A stretch of 64,000 nucleotides of DNA from Roseiarcus sp050012775 (GTDB lineage: Bacteria > Pseudomonadota > Alphaproteobacteria > Rhizobiales > Beijerinckiaceae), in the NCBI GenBank assembly GCA_050012775.1, contig JBEKGN010000023.1, positions 15,887 through 79,886 of the forward strand, given 5' to 3'. Of this stretch, positions 50,011-58,405 are shown one piece after another. Made by a program: the position numbers and the translations under genes. Below the pieces are notes generated by a model. The model did not search any database. It was not told where the DNA came from and saw nothing but the letters and a program-made list of their open reading frames with translations. Position 1 is the first letter of the stretch. Each line of letters opens with the position of its first letter.

Positions 50011-50949
50011 ATGACCGCGCCGGCGGCGCGCGCGCCGCGAGCCCTCGTCATCGGCCGCGCGCCGCGAGCCCTCGTCATCGGCGACGTCATGATCGACACG
50101 ATCGTGCGTCTCGAAGGACCGATCGCCGTCGGCTCGGATCGGCGCGCGAGAATCGCGCTCCGGCCCGGCGGATCGGCGGCCAATCAGGCGGTCTGGCTCG
50201 CCCGTTTCGGCGCGAAGGTCGATTTCGTCGCTCGCGTCGGCGCGGCCGACCGGCAAGCGGAGACGCGCCGTTTCGCCCGCGCCGGCGTCGAAGCGCATCT
50301 GGCTGGGGATTCGGCCCTTGAGACGGGCCGGCTGATCGCCCTCGTCGATCCCTCGGGCGAGCGCAGCTTCCTCACCGATCGCGGCGCCAACGAGGCGCTC
50401 GAAGCGGGCGACGTCGCCGACGCGCTGATCGCGAGCGCGACGCTGATCCACCTCTCCGGCTATTCCTTCTTCGGGCCGGGCCCGCGCGCGGCGGCGCTCG
50501 ACGTGATGCGCCGCGCGCAAGGCAAGCCCGTCGGCGTCGACCCCGCCTCGGCCGAATTCCTGCGTGAAGTCGGGGCGACGAATTTCCTCGCCTGGACGCG
50601 CGGCGCGACGATGCTGTTTCCCAATAGCGAGGAAGCCGCCGTGCTCGCGGGAACCGAGGACCGGCAAGAGCAAGGCGCGCGCCTTGCGGCGCTCTATCCG
50701 CTCGTCGTGATCAAGCGCGGCGCGGCGGGCTGCGAAGCGATTCAAGGCGAACGGCGATGGCGCGTCGCCGCGCCCGCGGCGACGACGCTCGACAGCACCG
50801 GCGCCGGCGACGCCTTCGTCGCGTGCTTTCTCGCCGCGCGGCTGCAAGGCCTGTCGATCGAGGACGGCCTCGCGCGCGCCGCGGCGGCGGGCGCCGCGGC
50901 GACGGAAGTCCTCGGCGGGCGCCCCGAGGCGAGCGAAGCGCGCGGTTAG
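50011..50949 (+). CDS. psuK: PfkB family kinase, probable pseudouridine kinase
   Basis: 312 aa. The PfkB signs are IALRPGGSAANQAVWLARFG (about 49-68), FVARVGAADRQAE and the C-terminal ATTLDSTGAGDAFVACFLAA with the anion hole/catalytic Asp. Context with psuG indicates phosphorylation of pseudouridine, since this is the known partner. The N-terminus carries a 9-residue tandem duplication (RAPRALVIG twice), a 27-bp DNA repeat, so strand beta1 of the fold is present twice. The gene begins 1 base after psuG. Confidence 0.85.
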   Translation: MTAPAARAPRALVIGRAPRALVIGDVMIDTIVRLEGPIAVGSDRRARIALRPGGSAANQAVWLARFGAKVDFVARVGAADRQAETRRFARAGVEAHLAGDSALETGRLIALVDPSGERSFLTDRGANEALEAGDVADALIASATLIHLSGYSFFGPGPRAAALDVMRRAQGKPVGVDPASAEFLREVGATNFLAWTRGATMLFPNSEEAAVLAGTEDRQEQGARLAALYPLVVIKRGAAGCEAIQGERRWRVAAPAATTLDSTGAGDAFVACFLAARLQGLSIEDGLARAAAAGAAATEVLGGRPEASEARG

Positions 50950-51037
50950 CATTTGCAAAAATGCAATGGATCGTGCTGGAATTAGGCGCGCGCGATCCCC
51001 AAATCGGGCGCTCCGCAATGCCCGAAAGGCGCTTCTC

Positions 51038-51940
51038 ATGTCGATCCGAGCCGTCAAACGCGTCACGCAGTCCCGCCCGACCCTGGAGGGCGCCGGCGTC
51101 AGGCTCCGTCGCGCTTTCGGCTTCGGCGACACGTCCGATTTCGACCCGTTCCTGATGATGGACGATTTCCGCGGCGACGCGCCGAGCGACTACATGGCCG
51201 GCTTTCCCTGGCATCCCCATCGCGGCATCGAAACGATCACCTATGTGCTCGCGGGCGCCGTCGCGCACGGCGACAGCCTGGGCAATCACGGCGTGCTCGG
51301 CGCCGGCGACGTGCAATGGATGACCGCGGGCCGAGGAATCCTGCATCAGGAAATGCCCAAAGGCGACAAATTGGGCCGCATGCACGGTTTTCAGCTTTGG
51401 GCCAACCTGCCCGCGAACCTGAAAATGACGGCGCCGCGCTATCAGGACGTGCCGAGCCTCGCCATCCCCGAAATCGTCGACGACGACGGCACGCGCGTGC
51501 GCGTGATCTGCGGCGACTTCTGGGGCAAGGCGGGCCCGGTCGACGGCGTCGCCGCGGACCCGCGCTATCTCGACGTCTTCGTGCCCGCGGGCAAGCGCAA
51601 GACCTTGCCGGTGGAGACCTACCGCCAGGCTTTCGCCTATATATTCGAGGGCTCAGGCTCGTTCGCAGGCGCCTCTGCGCCCTTCGGCGCGTTGCGCGAG
51701 ACCTTGGTCGGCGGCGAAGAAGTCGTCGTGCGCGATCCCGTCGGAAATCGCTCGCTCGTGGTGTTCGATTCGGGCGACGAAGTGAGCGTTCAGGCGGGCG
51801 AGCAAGGAATCCGTTTCCTGCTCGTCTCCGGCCGCCCCTTGCGCGAACCGATCGCCTGGCACGGCCCGATCGTCATGAACACGCAAGCCGAAATTCGCCA
51901 GGCGCTGACGGATTTGCGCGACGGCTCGTTCATCAAATAG
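51038..51940 (+). CDS. Pirin family protein
   Basis: 300 aa. Pirins are bicupin proteins, some with quercetinase activity. The N-terminal cupin shows FDPFLMMDDFRGD, FPWHPHRGIETITYVLAGAV (metal His pair), VQWMTAGRGILHQEMPKGD (His and Glu), and FQLWANLPANLKMTAPRYQD. The C-terminal cupin follows (about 190-280). The start at 51038 has a good fit with family length; the frame is open to 50966. Confidence 0.92.
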   Translation: MSIRAVKRVTQSRPTLEGAGVRLRRAFGFGDTSDFDPFLMMDDFRGDAPSDYMAGFPWHPHRGIETITYVLAGAVAHGDSLGNHGVLGAGDVQWMTAGRGILHQEMPKGDKLGRMHGFQLWANLPANLKMTAPRYQDVPSLAIPEIVDDDGTRVRVICGDFWGKAGPVDGVAADPRYLDVFVPAGKRKTLPVETYRQAFAYIFEGSGSFAGASAPFGALRETLVGGEEVVVRDPVGNRSLVVFDSGDEVSVQAGEQGIRFLLVSGRPLREPIAWHGPIVMNTQAEIRQALTDLRDGSFIK

Positions 51941-51972
51941 AGCAGAGCGCAGAGCCGGCGATTGAAGGCGTT

Positions 51973-53184
51973 CTAGCCCCCGAGCGCCGACAAATAGACC
52001 GCCAGCGTGTCGGCGGTCATTTGCTCCAGCGAGAAATGGCGCTCGACATGCGCGCGCGCGCGCTGGGCGACGGCTTCGCGCGCGGTGGCGCCGAGGTTGA
52101 GCGCGCTTTCGAGCGCGTCGGCGAGCGCCCGCGCGTCGCCCGGAGGCGTGCGCCAGCCAGTGCGCGCCTGCGCCGGCGTCTGCGGCGGCGCCAGGACGGT
52201 TTCCGCCGCCGCGCCCGAATCGGAAACGACGACCAGCGCGCCCATCGCCTGCGCTTCGACCGCGCTGCGTCCGAAAGCCTCCGGCGCCGTCGAGGGCACG
52301 GCGACCACGCTCGCGGCGACGAGCGCCGCGGGCATGTCGACGCAATGGCCGACCCTGGACACGACGCCCGTCAGCCCAGCGGCTTCGATCAGCGCGTCGA
52401 GTTCGCGCGCATAGGCCTCTCGCCCTTGCGCGTCGCCCGCCAAGATATAGCGAACCTCGTCGAGCCCGCGCTCCCGGAGCAAGCGCGCCGCCTCGATGAG
52501 CACCTTCTGGCCCTTCCATTCCGTCAGTCGCGCGGCGACCAGCACGACGCGCTCGTGCGGCGCGACGCCCCAGACTTCGCGCAAACGCGCCACCCGCGCC
52601 CGCTCGACCGCGTTCGGCGCGAAACGCGTCAAATCCGTGCCGCGCGGAATGACGCGCAGGCGGTCGCGCGCGATCGGATAGAGCCGCGCGATCTGATCGG
52701 CGGTGAACTGGGAATTGGCGATCACGATGTCGCCGCGCGCCATTATCGAATTATAGCGCAGCTTGAGCGCGGAGCGTCCGCTATAGGCGCCGTGATAGGT
52801 CGTGACGAACGGTCGGCCGGTCATGCGGCAAGCGCCGAGCGCGACCCAGGCAGGCGCGCGCGAACGGGCGTGAACGAGATCGACGCGCTCCTCGACGACG
52901 AGCCGGGCCAACCGTCGCATGTTCAGCGCCATCGCCAGCGGATTCTTCGTCGCGGCCGGAAACGGCGTCAGCAGACCGCCGACCGCCTGCAACTCGCTCG
53001 CCAGGCGGCCGCCTTCGGAGGCCACCAGCGCGCGCGCGCCGGCCCGCACGAGAGCGGCGGCGACGTCGATGGCCGTCCGTTCGGCGCCGCCCGCGTCGAG
53101 CCGGGGAATGATTTGGAGGATCGTGCGGCCGGTCAGCGTGGCGCGCTCGGCGCGACCGAAGGGGGCGAGGGCGTCGGCGCTCAC
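51973..53184 (-). CDS. Glycosyltransferase family 4 protein
   Basis: 403 aa. The N-terminal nucleotide-independent domain has ILQIIPRLDAGGAERTAIDV, and the C-terminal GT-B donor-binding domain has VVLVAARLTEWKGQKVLIEA (about 220-239) and VPSTAPEAFGRSAVEAQAMG, the E-x7-E motif of GT4 retaining enzymes. Probably it builds a surface glycan or lipopolysaccharide. The gene stands between a pirin and a hydrolase gene with no related neighbours, so the acceptor cannot be told. Confidence 0.9.
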   Translation of the reverse strand: MSADALAPFGRAERATLTGRTILQIIPRLDAGGAERTAIDVAAALVRAGARALVASEGGRLASELQAVGGLLTPFPAATKNPLAMALNMRRLARLVVEERVDLVHARSRAPAWVALGACRMTGRPFVTTYHGAYSGRSALKLRYNSIMARGDIVIANSQFTADQIARLYPIARDRLRVIPRGTDLTRFAPNAVERARVARLREVWGVAPHERVVLVAARLTEWKGQKVLIEAARLLRERGLDEVRYILAGDAQGREAYARELDALIEAAGLTGVVSRVGHCVDMPAALVAASVVAVPSTAPEAFGRSAVEAQAMGALVVVSDSGAAAETVLAPPQTPAQARTGWRTPPGDARALADALESALNLGATAREAVAQRARAHVERHFSLEQMTADTLAVYLSALGG

Positions 53185-53339
53185 GCCGTCGTCCGCCGTC
53201 GCGAGGATCGGCGCGCCGCGGCGCGCGCCGACGCGCAGGCATTGACGCGCGCAGCGCTCTCGGCCAAGTCCTCGGCGCCGGAGGGCGAGGCCGAGCGCAG
53301 CGCTGCGGCGGCGGGGCGCGAACGAATCATGGGGACGAT

Positions 53340-54128
53340 TTGAGCGTGAACCAAGACGAACCGCAATTCCTCGACGTCGGCGCGGGGCCGCTGCGTCGCC
53401 CTATCGCTTTTCGCCGGCGCGCGCCAGTGCGCGACGACCTGCCCGGAATCGTCTGGCTCTGCGGGTTCAAGTCCGACATGGCCTCGACGAAGGCGTCCGC
53501 GCTCGACGAACATTGCGCTCTGCGCGGCCAGGCGCTTCTGCGTTTCGACTATTCCGGCCACGGCGCGTCGGGCGGCCGGTTCGAGGACGGGACCGTCTCG
53601 CGCTGGCTCGAGGAAAGCCTCGCCGCGATCCGCGCCGCGACGAGCGGTCGGCAAATCCTCGTGGGGTCGTCGATGGGCGGCTATCTCGCGCTTCTCGTCG
53701 CGCGCGCGCTCGCGGCCGTCGGAGAGACGGCGCGTCTCGCCGGCATGGTCCTCATCGCGCCGGCGGTCGATTTCACTGAGGCGTTGATGTGGGCGAACGC
53801 GAGCGAAGCGGCGCGCCGCGCGATCGTCGAAAAGGGCGTCTGGGAGCGCTCTTCGGCCTATTCCGACGAGCCTTACCCGATCACCCGCGATCTCATCGAG
53901 GACGGGCGCCGCCACTTGCTGCTCGGCCAGACCGTGCGCAGCTTCTGTCCGACGCGGATTCTGCAGGGCATGCGCGACGAGGACGTGCCGTACCGCCACG
54001 CGCTGACCCTGGTCGAGCACATGGCCGGCGATCCCGTGACGCTCACCTTGATCAAGGACGGCGATCATCGGCTGTCGCGACCGCAGGACCTGGCCCTGCT
54101 GTTCCAAGCAATTGACGGCCTCGCGTAA
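53340..54128 (+). CDS. Alpha/beta hydrolase
   Basis: 262 aa starting at TTG 53340 (GTG 53346 is an alternative; the nearby ATG at 53329 is in another frame and stops at once). The fold signs are VWLCGFKSDMASTKASALDE, RFDYSGHGASGGRFEDGTVS, ILVGSSMGGYLALLVARALA (nucleophile Ser in GSSMGG) and the C-terminal LIKDGDHRLSRPQDL (catalytic His). It resembles the small palmitoyl-thioesterase-like hydrolases (ABHD10 type). The substrate is unknown. Confidence 0.85.
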   Translation: MSVNQDEPQFLDVGAGPLRRPIAFRRRAPVRDDLPGIVWLCGFKSDMASTKASALDEHCALRGQALLRFDYSGHGASGGRFEDGTVSRWLEESLAAIRAATSGRQILVGSSMGGYLALLVARALAAVGETARLAGMVLIAPAVDFTEALMWANASEAARRAIVEKGVWERSSAYSDEPYPITRDLIEDGRRHLLLGQTVRSFCPTRILQGMRDEDVPYRHALTLVEHMAGDPVTLTLIKDGDHRLSRPQDLALLFQAIDGLA

Positions 54129-54135
54129 GGGGGCC

Positions 54136-54891
54136 TCAATTCTCGCTCGCGCCAAAGCGGTGCAGATCGGCGCCGTGGATTTTCAGCCACGCCTCGGCGC
54201 GTTCGGTCTCGGGAAAGAGACGCCGCGTCAATTTCCAGAACATCGGCGAATGGTTCATGTGGACGATATGCGCGACTTCGTGCGCGGCGAGATAGTCGAG
54301 AATTTCCGGCGGCGCCAGAATCAACCGCCAGGAGAAATTCAGCCCGCCCGTCGAGGAACAAGAGCCCCACCGGCTCGCCGTATCGCGCAACGCGATGCGG
54401 CGCGGGGCGACGCCGAGCCGCTTGGCGTGACGCGCGACCGCGGCCTCGATGTCCCTGCGCGCCTCGCGCTTGAGAAAATCGGCGACGCGGCGCGCGATAT
54501 GCGGCTTCTCGCCGCTCACGCAGATCAGCGACCCAAGCGCGCCCGTTTCCGTCCACACGACGCCGCGCTCGCCGGGACGATGGACGATGGTGTGATTGAG
54601 GCCACGCAACGGCGTCACGGCGGAGGGCGCGAACGCGACGGGCTGCGGCAGCCGCGCCAGACGCGCGCCGATCCAGGCGGCATGGCGCTCGGCGAATTCG
54701 CGCGCCGACTTGAGCGAGCTGCGCGCGGGCATGGTCAGCAGGACGTCGCGGGTGGCCGCCCGCACGCGCAAGGTGAATCGCTGCGAAGTCGAAAGACGCT
54801 TCAAGGCGACGCGAAACACCGCCCCGGCGTGCGCAACTTCGATATGCGCGACGGGAGCGGCTGGCGTTCGGCGTTCAAACAGGCGCAGCAT
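54136..54891 (-). CDS. YgjP-type zinc metallopeptidase (M48-like, DUF45)
   Basis: 251 aa. The zinc motif HEVAHIVHMNHSPMFW (about 210-225; HExxH) and RIALRDTASRWGSCSSTGGL, NFSWRLILAPPEILDYLAAH are the hallmark of the YgjP/DUF45 family of wss-type metallopeptidases. The N-terminal third is a beta domain (VRVRAATRDVLLTMPARSS-like). The cellular role is not established. It ends 7 bases after the convergent hydrolase stop. Confidence 0.88.
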   Translation of the reverse strand: MLRLFERRTPAAPVAHIEVAHAGAVFRVALKRLSTSQRFTLRVRAATRDVLLTMPARSSLKSAREFAERHAAWIGARLARLPQPVAFAPSAVTPLRGLNHTIVHRPGERGVVWTETGALGSLICVSGEKPHIARRVADFLKREARRDIEAAVARHAKRLGVAPRRIALRDTASRWGSCSSTGGLNFSWRLILAPPEILDYLAAHEVAHIVHMNHSPMFWKLTRRLFPETERAEAWLKIHGADLHRFGASEN

Positions 54892-54951
54892 GCGGCGAAT
54901 GCTAGCCCAGCCCCGCGTTGAGTCGCCAGCGATTTCGCAAGCTTTCGTGAT

Positions 54952-55518
54952 TCAGCGCAGCCGCAAATTTGGGCGCGGAGCCGGCTTGAGCAGCACCGGC
55001 AGGCCGGCGGCGACCAGGGCCACCGCGTCGCAGCCGCGCGCCAGCTCCTGGTTGGCCCGGCCCTGCCAATCCCGGAACGCCCGGCCGAGCGCCGTCGCGG
55101 GCACGATTCCCGCCCCGACCTCGTTGGAGACGAACACCGCCGGCCCGCCGAGCGTGGCGATTGTCTCAACCAGATCAGCGATCTTCTCGGCTGGATCGAG
55201 GTCGGCCAGAAGGACGTTGCTGAGCCAGAGCGTCACGCAATCTACAAGAATCACGCGGCCTTCATGGGCCTCGGCCCGCAGCGCGGCGGCGAGTTCCAAG
55301 GGCTCCTCCAGCGTCCGCCAGCCCGCCCCGCGCTCGGCGCGATGGCGGACGATCCGCGCGGCCATTTCCGCGTCCCCCGCCGACGCCGTCGCGAGATAGA
55401 GCCGCTCCGGCGCCGCCGCCTCGGCGAGGGCCTGCGCATAGCGGCTTTTTCCCGAACGCGCGCCGCCGAGGACGAGCGCGGCGCGACATTCGAAGCCGGG
55501 GGCGACGAAGGAATCCAT
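54952..55518 (-). CDS. cobU: Adenosylcobinamide kinase/guanylyltransferase
   Basis: 188 aa from ATG 55518 (a GTG at 55533 adds five residues). It phosphorylates adenosylcobinamide and then adds GMP in the final stage of cobalamin synthesis. Walker A LVLGGARSGKSRYAQALAEA (about 15-34), YLATASAGDAEMAARIVRHR, VILVDCVTLWLSNVLL and FVSNEVGAGIVPATALGRAF, with RDWQGRANQELA, are all typical. No other cobalamin gene is in the window. Confidence 0.92.
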   Translation of the reverse strand: MDSFVAPGFECRAALVLGGARSGKSRYAQALAEAAAPERLYLATASAGDAEMAARIVRHRAERGAGWRTLEEPLELAAALRAEAHEGRVILVDCVTLWLSNVLLADLDPAEKIADLVETIATLGGPAVFVSNEVGAGIVPATALGRAFRDWQGRANQELARGCDAVALVAAGLPVLLKPAPRPNLRLR

Positions 55519-55657
55519 GCGCCTTGGTGTCACGTGGCGGCCGGCGAGGCAATGCCGAGGCTATCGCCGGGCTTTACTTAACACGCGCATTTTGCTCATC
55601 TCTTCGCGACGTTAGGCTCGCGGCCGGCGCGCTCATTCCAGAAGTCGGCGACTCGCC

Positions 55658-56224
55658 ATGCCCTCCTCTCTCACGGAAGCCCTTCACGACTGGCGCGATT
55701 TCTACATGCTCGTCGGCGCGGCGGCGGCGGCGCTGGTCGGCCTTATGTTCGTAGCGGCGTCGATCGGCGCGAGCCTGTTCAACGACAAATATCTCGGCCC
55801 CATGCGCGCGTTCATCACGCCGACCGTCGTGCATTTCGCCTCCGTCCTTTTCGCCTGCATCCTCCTGACCATGCCGGGTCACAGCTGGCTGAGCCTCGGC
55901 GGCCTGCTCGGCCTCGGCGCGCTCGCCGGCCTGATCTATTGCGGCCGAGTCTTGTCGCTCATCTTGAAAAAGTTCAGAGCCAGCCTCGATTGGCAGGATC
56001 GGGCGTTTTACGCCGTGATTCCCGGCTTCGGCTATCTCCTGTTTCTCGCCGCGGCGACGATGGAGTTGTGGCGACAGCCGGCCAGCGCCAACGCGCTGAT
56101 CGCCGCCGCCATTATGGTCCTGTTGGCCGCAGGCCTGCGCAACGCCTGGGACATGATGGTCTGGATCTCGGTCCATGCGCCGGTCGGTCCGTCCTCGCCG
56201 TCCGAGCCGGACGCCCAACCCTAG
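55658..56224 (+). CDS. Uncharacterised integral membrane protein
   Basis: 188 aa, with about five hydrophobic segments: residues 12-38, 55-75 (VVHFASVLFACILLTM), 80-100 (SLGGLLGLGALAGLIYC), 125-145 (VIPGFGYLLFLAAAT) and 148-170. It starts PSSLTEALHDWRDFYMLVGA. Proteins with this 'DWHDFY.L.G.AAA.L.GL.FV..S' beginning recur in alphaproteobacteria without assigned function. Confidence 0.8.
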   Translation: MPSSLTEALHDWRDFYMLVGAAAAALVGLMFVAASIGASLFNDKYLGPMRAFITPTVVHFASVLFACILLTMPGHSWLSLGGLLGLGALAGLIYCGRVLSLILKKFRASLDWQDRAFYAVIPGFGYLLFLAAATMELWRQPASANALIAAAIMVLLAAGLRNAWDMMVWISVHAPVGPSSPSEPDAQP

Positions 56225-56338
56225 ACCGCCACGCGACGGCGACACGCTGGCGGTCAGCCCGCACGGCCGATTTCGATGGGCGGATATCGCGGCCCGGCAT
56301 AGCTTCGGCGATGTCGATTCGCCGAACGCCAAGGCCGC

Positions 56339-57118
56339 ATGATGCACGCTCACTTCGTTCTCGCGCACCCCGAACCGCAGTCCTTCAACGCGCATCTCGT
56401 CCGCTCGGGAGCGGCCGCGCTCGAAAGGGAAGGCTGGACCGTCTCGACGTCCGACCTCTACGCGATGGGCTTCGACCCCTGCGAAGGGCCCGAGCATTTC
56501 GCCGATCGCGCCGATCCCGCTCGCTTCGACGCGCAGGCCGAGCAGCGGCATGCGAGCGAAATCGGCGCTCTGCCGAAGGCGGTGAGCGATGAATTGGCGC
56601 TGATGGACCGGGCGGACCTGCTGGTCCTGCAATATCCGATGTGGTGGCACCTGCCGCCCGCCATGCTGAAGGGGTGGTTCGACCGGGTGTTCGCCTATGG
56701 CGCGGTTTACACGAGCAAGCGCCGCTTCGAGAACGGCCGCTTCGTGGGCAAGCGCGCGATGCTGTCCGTGACCGTCGGCACCAGCCGCCAGACCTATGCG
56801 CACGACGGGCGCAGCGGCGATATCGATCTGTTGCTGTGGCCGGTGAATTTCTCGCTCGCCTATGTCGGCTACGAAGTGCTCGCGCCCTTCGTCGCCTATG
56901 GCGTGGAGGCCGGTCTGCGCTACTCCGACCCGGCCGCGGTCGAGGAAAGACTCAGGGCGGTCGTCGTCGACCTGTGCGCCGCCTTGCCGCGCGCCGGCGA
57001 GCGCGCGACGATCTCCTTCAACCGCATGGCGGAGTGGGACGCGGACGGCCGCATCGCGCCAGGGGCCCCGGTCCATTCGCCGTTCATCCGCCGAAGGCCG
57101 CGCCTCGAGCTGGAATGA
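56339..57118 (+). CDS. NAD(P)H dehydrogenase (quinone)-like flavoprotein
   Basis: 259 aa. The flavodoxin-2 fold opens HFVLAHPEPQSFNAHLVRSG, with LVLQYPMWWHLPPAMLKGWF (about 98-117; the W-W-x-x-P-A-x-L-K-G-W-x-D signature), DRVFAYGAVYTSK and SLAYVGYEVLAPFVAYGVE. It should reduce quinones or related electrophiles with NAD(P)H via FMN or FAD. The start could equally be ATG 56342. It stands alone. Confidence 0.88.
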   Translation: MMHAHFVLAHPEPQSFNAHLVRSGAAALEREGWTVSTSDLYAMGFDPCEGPEHFADRADPARFDAQAEQRHASEIGALPKAVSDELALMDRADLLVLQYPMWWHLPPAMLKGWFDRVFAYGAVYTSKRRFENGRFVGKRAMLSVTVGTSRQTYAHDGRSGDIDLLLWPVNFSLAYVGYEVLAPFVAYGVEAGLRYSDPAAVEERLRAVVVDLCAALPRAGERATISFNRMAEWDADGRIAPGAPVHSPFIRRRPRLELE

Positions 57119-57244
57119 CGCGCCACCGCTCGGCAAGGCGGACGGCGAACTTCCGGCCCGGGCCCGAAGAGTCATTCGGGGGCGGATATCAAGCGCCGGT
57201 TTTTTCCGTTAGAACCTGGCGGCGTAGGTTACGAGCGAGGCCCG

Positions 57245-58405
57245 ATGAATTCGATTTTCTCTGAACTCGGCACGAGCGTTTTCGAGACGATGTCGCGTCT
57301 GGCGCGCGAGCGCGAGGCGGTCAATCTCGGCCAGGGCTTCCCGGACGACCCGGGCCCGCGGGACGTGCGCGCCAAGGCGGCCGAGGCGGCGCTCGACGGC
57401 TGGAACCAATATCCGCCGATGCTCGGCCTGCCGGAGCTGCGTGCGGCGACCGCCCATCACTACCAGCGCTTTCAGGGGCTCGCGCTCGACCCCGAAAGCG
57501 AGATCATGGTGACCTCCGGCGCGACGGAGGCGCTCGCGGGCGCCCTGCTCGCTTTGATCGAGCCGGGCGATGAAGTCGTGCTGTTCCAGCCGATGTACGA
57601 CGCCTATCTGCCGCTGGTGCGGCGCGCCGGCGGCGTCGCCAAATTCGTGACGCTGAAGCCGCCGTTCTGGACCTTCGACGAGGCCGATCTCGAAGCGGCG
57701 TTCTCGCCGCGCACGCGCGTCGTCCTGTTCAACAATCCGCTCAACCCCACGGGCGTCGTCTATGGCCGCGAATCGTTGGAAATCCTGGCCAGGGCCTGCG
57801 TCAAACACGACGTCATCGCGCTATGCGACGAAGTCTGGGAGCATGTGATTTTCGATTCGCGCCGGCACATTCCGCTGATGGCGATGGAGGGCATGCGCGA
57901 GCGCACCGTCAAGATCGGTTCAGCGGGCAAGATTTTTTCGCTCACGGGCTGGAAAGTCGGCCTCGTCTGCGCCGCCGCGCCGATCCTGCGCGTCCTCGCC
58001 AAGGCCCATCAATTCATCACCTTCACGACTCCGCCGAACCTGCAGGCGGCCGTCGCCTACGGCCTGATGAAGGACGACGCTTATTTCATCGAGATGCGCG
58101 CCGCGTTCCAGCGCAGTCGCGACCGCTTCAGCGACGGCCTGAAGGCGCGCGGCTTCCATGTGCTGCCGAGCGCGGGAACCTATTTCCTCAACATCGACAT
58201 CGCCGCGCTGGGGCGCGACGACGATGTGGCGTTCTGCCGCTGGCTGGTGGAAGAGCACGGCGTCGCGGCGATCCCGGTGTCGGCGTTTTACGCGGAGAAT
58301 CCCATTCGAACGGTGGTGCGCTTTTGTTTCGCCAAGCGCGACGCGACGCTCGATGCCGCGCTCGATCGCCTGAGCGCCCTCGCCGTTCCCGCGCGCGTTT
58401 CATGA
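57245..58405 (+). CDS. PLP-dependent aminotransferase (class I/II)
   Basis: 386 aa. The fold type I signs are NLGQGFPDDPGPRDVRAKAA, NQYPPMLGLPELRAATAHHY, VTSGATEALAGALLALIEPG, LFNNPLNPTGVVYGRESLEI, ALCDEVWEHVIFD and the PLP lysine in KIGSAGKIFSLTGWKVGLVC (about 222-241). This form is close to kynurenine-oxoglutarate or methionine aminotransferases. The stop overlaps the next ATG (ATGA), so it is cotranscribed with a PotF-like binding protein. Confidence 0.88.
   Translation: MNSIFSELGTSVFETMSRLAREREAVNLGQGFPDDPGPRDVRAKAAEAALDGWNQYPPMLGLPELRAATAHHYQRFQGLALDPESEIMVTSGATEALAGALLALIEPGDEVVLFQPMYDAYLPLVRRAGGVAKFVTLKPPFWTFDEADLEAAFSPRTRVVLFNNPLNPTGVVYGRESLEILARACVKHDVIALCDEVWEHVIFDSRRHIPLMAMEGMRERTVKIGSAGKIFSLTGWKVGLVCAAAPILRVLAKAHQFITFTTPPNLQAAVAYGLMKDDAYFIEMRAAFQRSRDRFSDGLKARGFHVLPSAGTYFLNIDIAALGRDDDVAFCRWLVEEHGVAAIPVSAFYAENPIRTVVRFCFAKRDATLDAALDRLSALAVPARVS

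Noticed and set aside
55519..55657. Cobalamin riboswitch upstream of cobU
   Set aside because: I looked for a B12-box-like element in the short leader and did not find one.
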